Below are positions 63,907-64,000 of a stretch of 64,000 nt of DNA, piece by piece. Made by a program: the position numbers and the translations under genes. The stretch's first letter is position 1; every line of letters starts with the position of its first letter. Origin of the DNA: Comamonadaceae bacterium. GTDB taxonomy: Bacteria; Pseudomonadota; Gammaproteobacteria; Burkholderiales; Burkholderiaceae. The stretch lies in assembly GCA_947374535.1 (NCBI GenBank), contig CANCCJ010000005.1:1-64000 (forward strand). Reading direction: 5' to 3'. The notes below the pieces were generated by a model. The model was given only the letters and a program-made list of their open reading frames with translations, ran no database searches and had not been told where the DNA came from.

Positions 63907-63980
63907 GCGCGGGATATAGGCACGGCGGGTGATGATTTCTGTACCCAGCATGAAGAACCCGCCGTGCCTACATCCCGTGC
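63907..63980. repeat. Long hairpin B with the same loop in reverse
   Basis: Arms 63907-63930 and 63957-63980 pair at 22 of 24 positions. On the minus strand the 26-base loop (63931-63956) reads TTCATGCTGGGTACAGAAAT in its middle, matching the loop of hairpin A at 24 of 26 bases with two one-base gaps. The stem sequence (GGCACGGCGGGT next to the loop) is quite unlike that of A, yet keeps its own complement. This is copy two of the same element in inverted orientation. Confidence 0.8.
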
Positions 63981-64000
63981 CCTCTCCGGCGTGAACTCTT

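Noticed and set aside
63623..63919. A 98-codon open frame on the plus strand crossing hairpin A
   Set aside because: It begins inside nrdR on the other strand, has no ribosome binding site, and the copy of its loop region in hairpin B has gaps that break the frame.
63734..63980. Integron attC sites
   Set aside because: attC sites keep short conserved outer ends with variable middles; here the middle is conserved and the arms vary. No integrase or cassette gene is present.
63734..63980. CRISPR array
   Set aside because: There are only two copies, inverted in relation to each other, with long dyads and no regular spacers.

Overview
The window reads as a chromosomal segment of a betaproteobacterium of the order Burkholderiales, most likely family Comamonadaceae. 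The protein families, the nrdR / minor pilin / ribD-ribE-ribB-ribH-nusB gene order, the QueE with a CX14CX2C cluster and the many TRAP and Bug-type uptake genes all point there (Rhodoferax- or Limnohabitans-like is a guess). It is gene-dense, with about 68 protein genes. I saw no rRNA, tRNA or CRISPR array; the only mobile DNA is the tail of an IS3-family element at the left edge.

Layout. 1-3180: IS3 transposase remnant, a small secreted protein, an exported M14 carboxypeptidase-like protein and a lipoprotein. 3285-5361: a small stress island (eRF1-like protein, two phosphoribosyltransferases, a universal stress protein) behind a possible FNR-type site. 5533-10687: aromatic catabolism unit with an IclR regulator divergent from pobA (4-hydroxybenzoate hydroxylase) and a TRAP transporter, closed by a strong terminator. 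10753-16341: an Hsp70-like chaperone, YebC, Hsp15, a haloacid dehalogenase, queD-queE, a binding-protein-like protein without signal peptide, and a TRIC-type channel. 16406-27036: a hexuronate/hexarate catabolic cluster (uronate dehydrogenase, TRAP transporter, SMP-30 lactonase, orphan Bug receptor, glucarate dehydratase, tartronate semialdehyde reductase, galactarate dehydratase) with its LacI-type regulator and two matching operator palindromes.

27101-34032: GST, hydrolase, RsuA-type pseudouridine synthase, then a tightly packed run of five genes (beta-propeller, deacetylase-like, sterol desaturase-like, EI24-like membrane protein, CinA-like). 34258-38952: nitrogen assimilation (glnA with a sigma-54 promoter and an upstream dyad, a secreted DUF4124-like protein, ntrB, ntrC). 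38949-41638: xthA, a DUF4337 protein, folA, thyA. 41834-43375: a RodZ-like protein and an orphan response regulator. 43382-51572: FAD oxidase, DUF2069, YihY, hydrolase, metY, CBS protein, aroC, MFS transporter. 51585-60295 (minus strand): acyltransferase, tolA-tolR-tolQ-ybgC, aminotransferase, nusB, ribH, ribB (with a degenerate RibA-like half), ribE, ribD. 60319-63696 (minus strand): five minor pilin genes and nrdR.

The last 300 bases hold no convincing gene. They carry two long hairpins in opposite orientation whose loops are almost the same sequence while their stems differ yet stay self-complementary. This is the least explained structure in the window and, in my view, its best lead.
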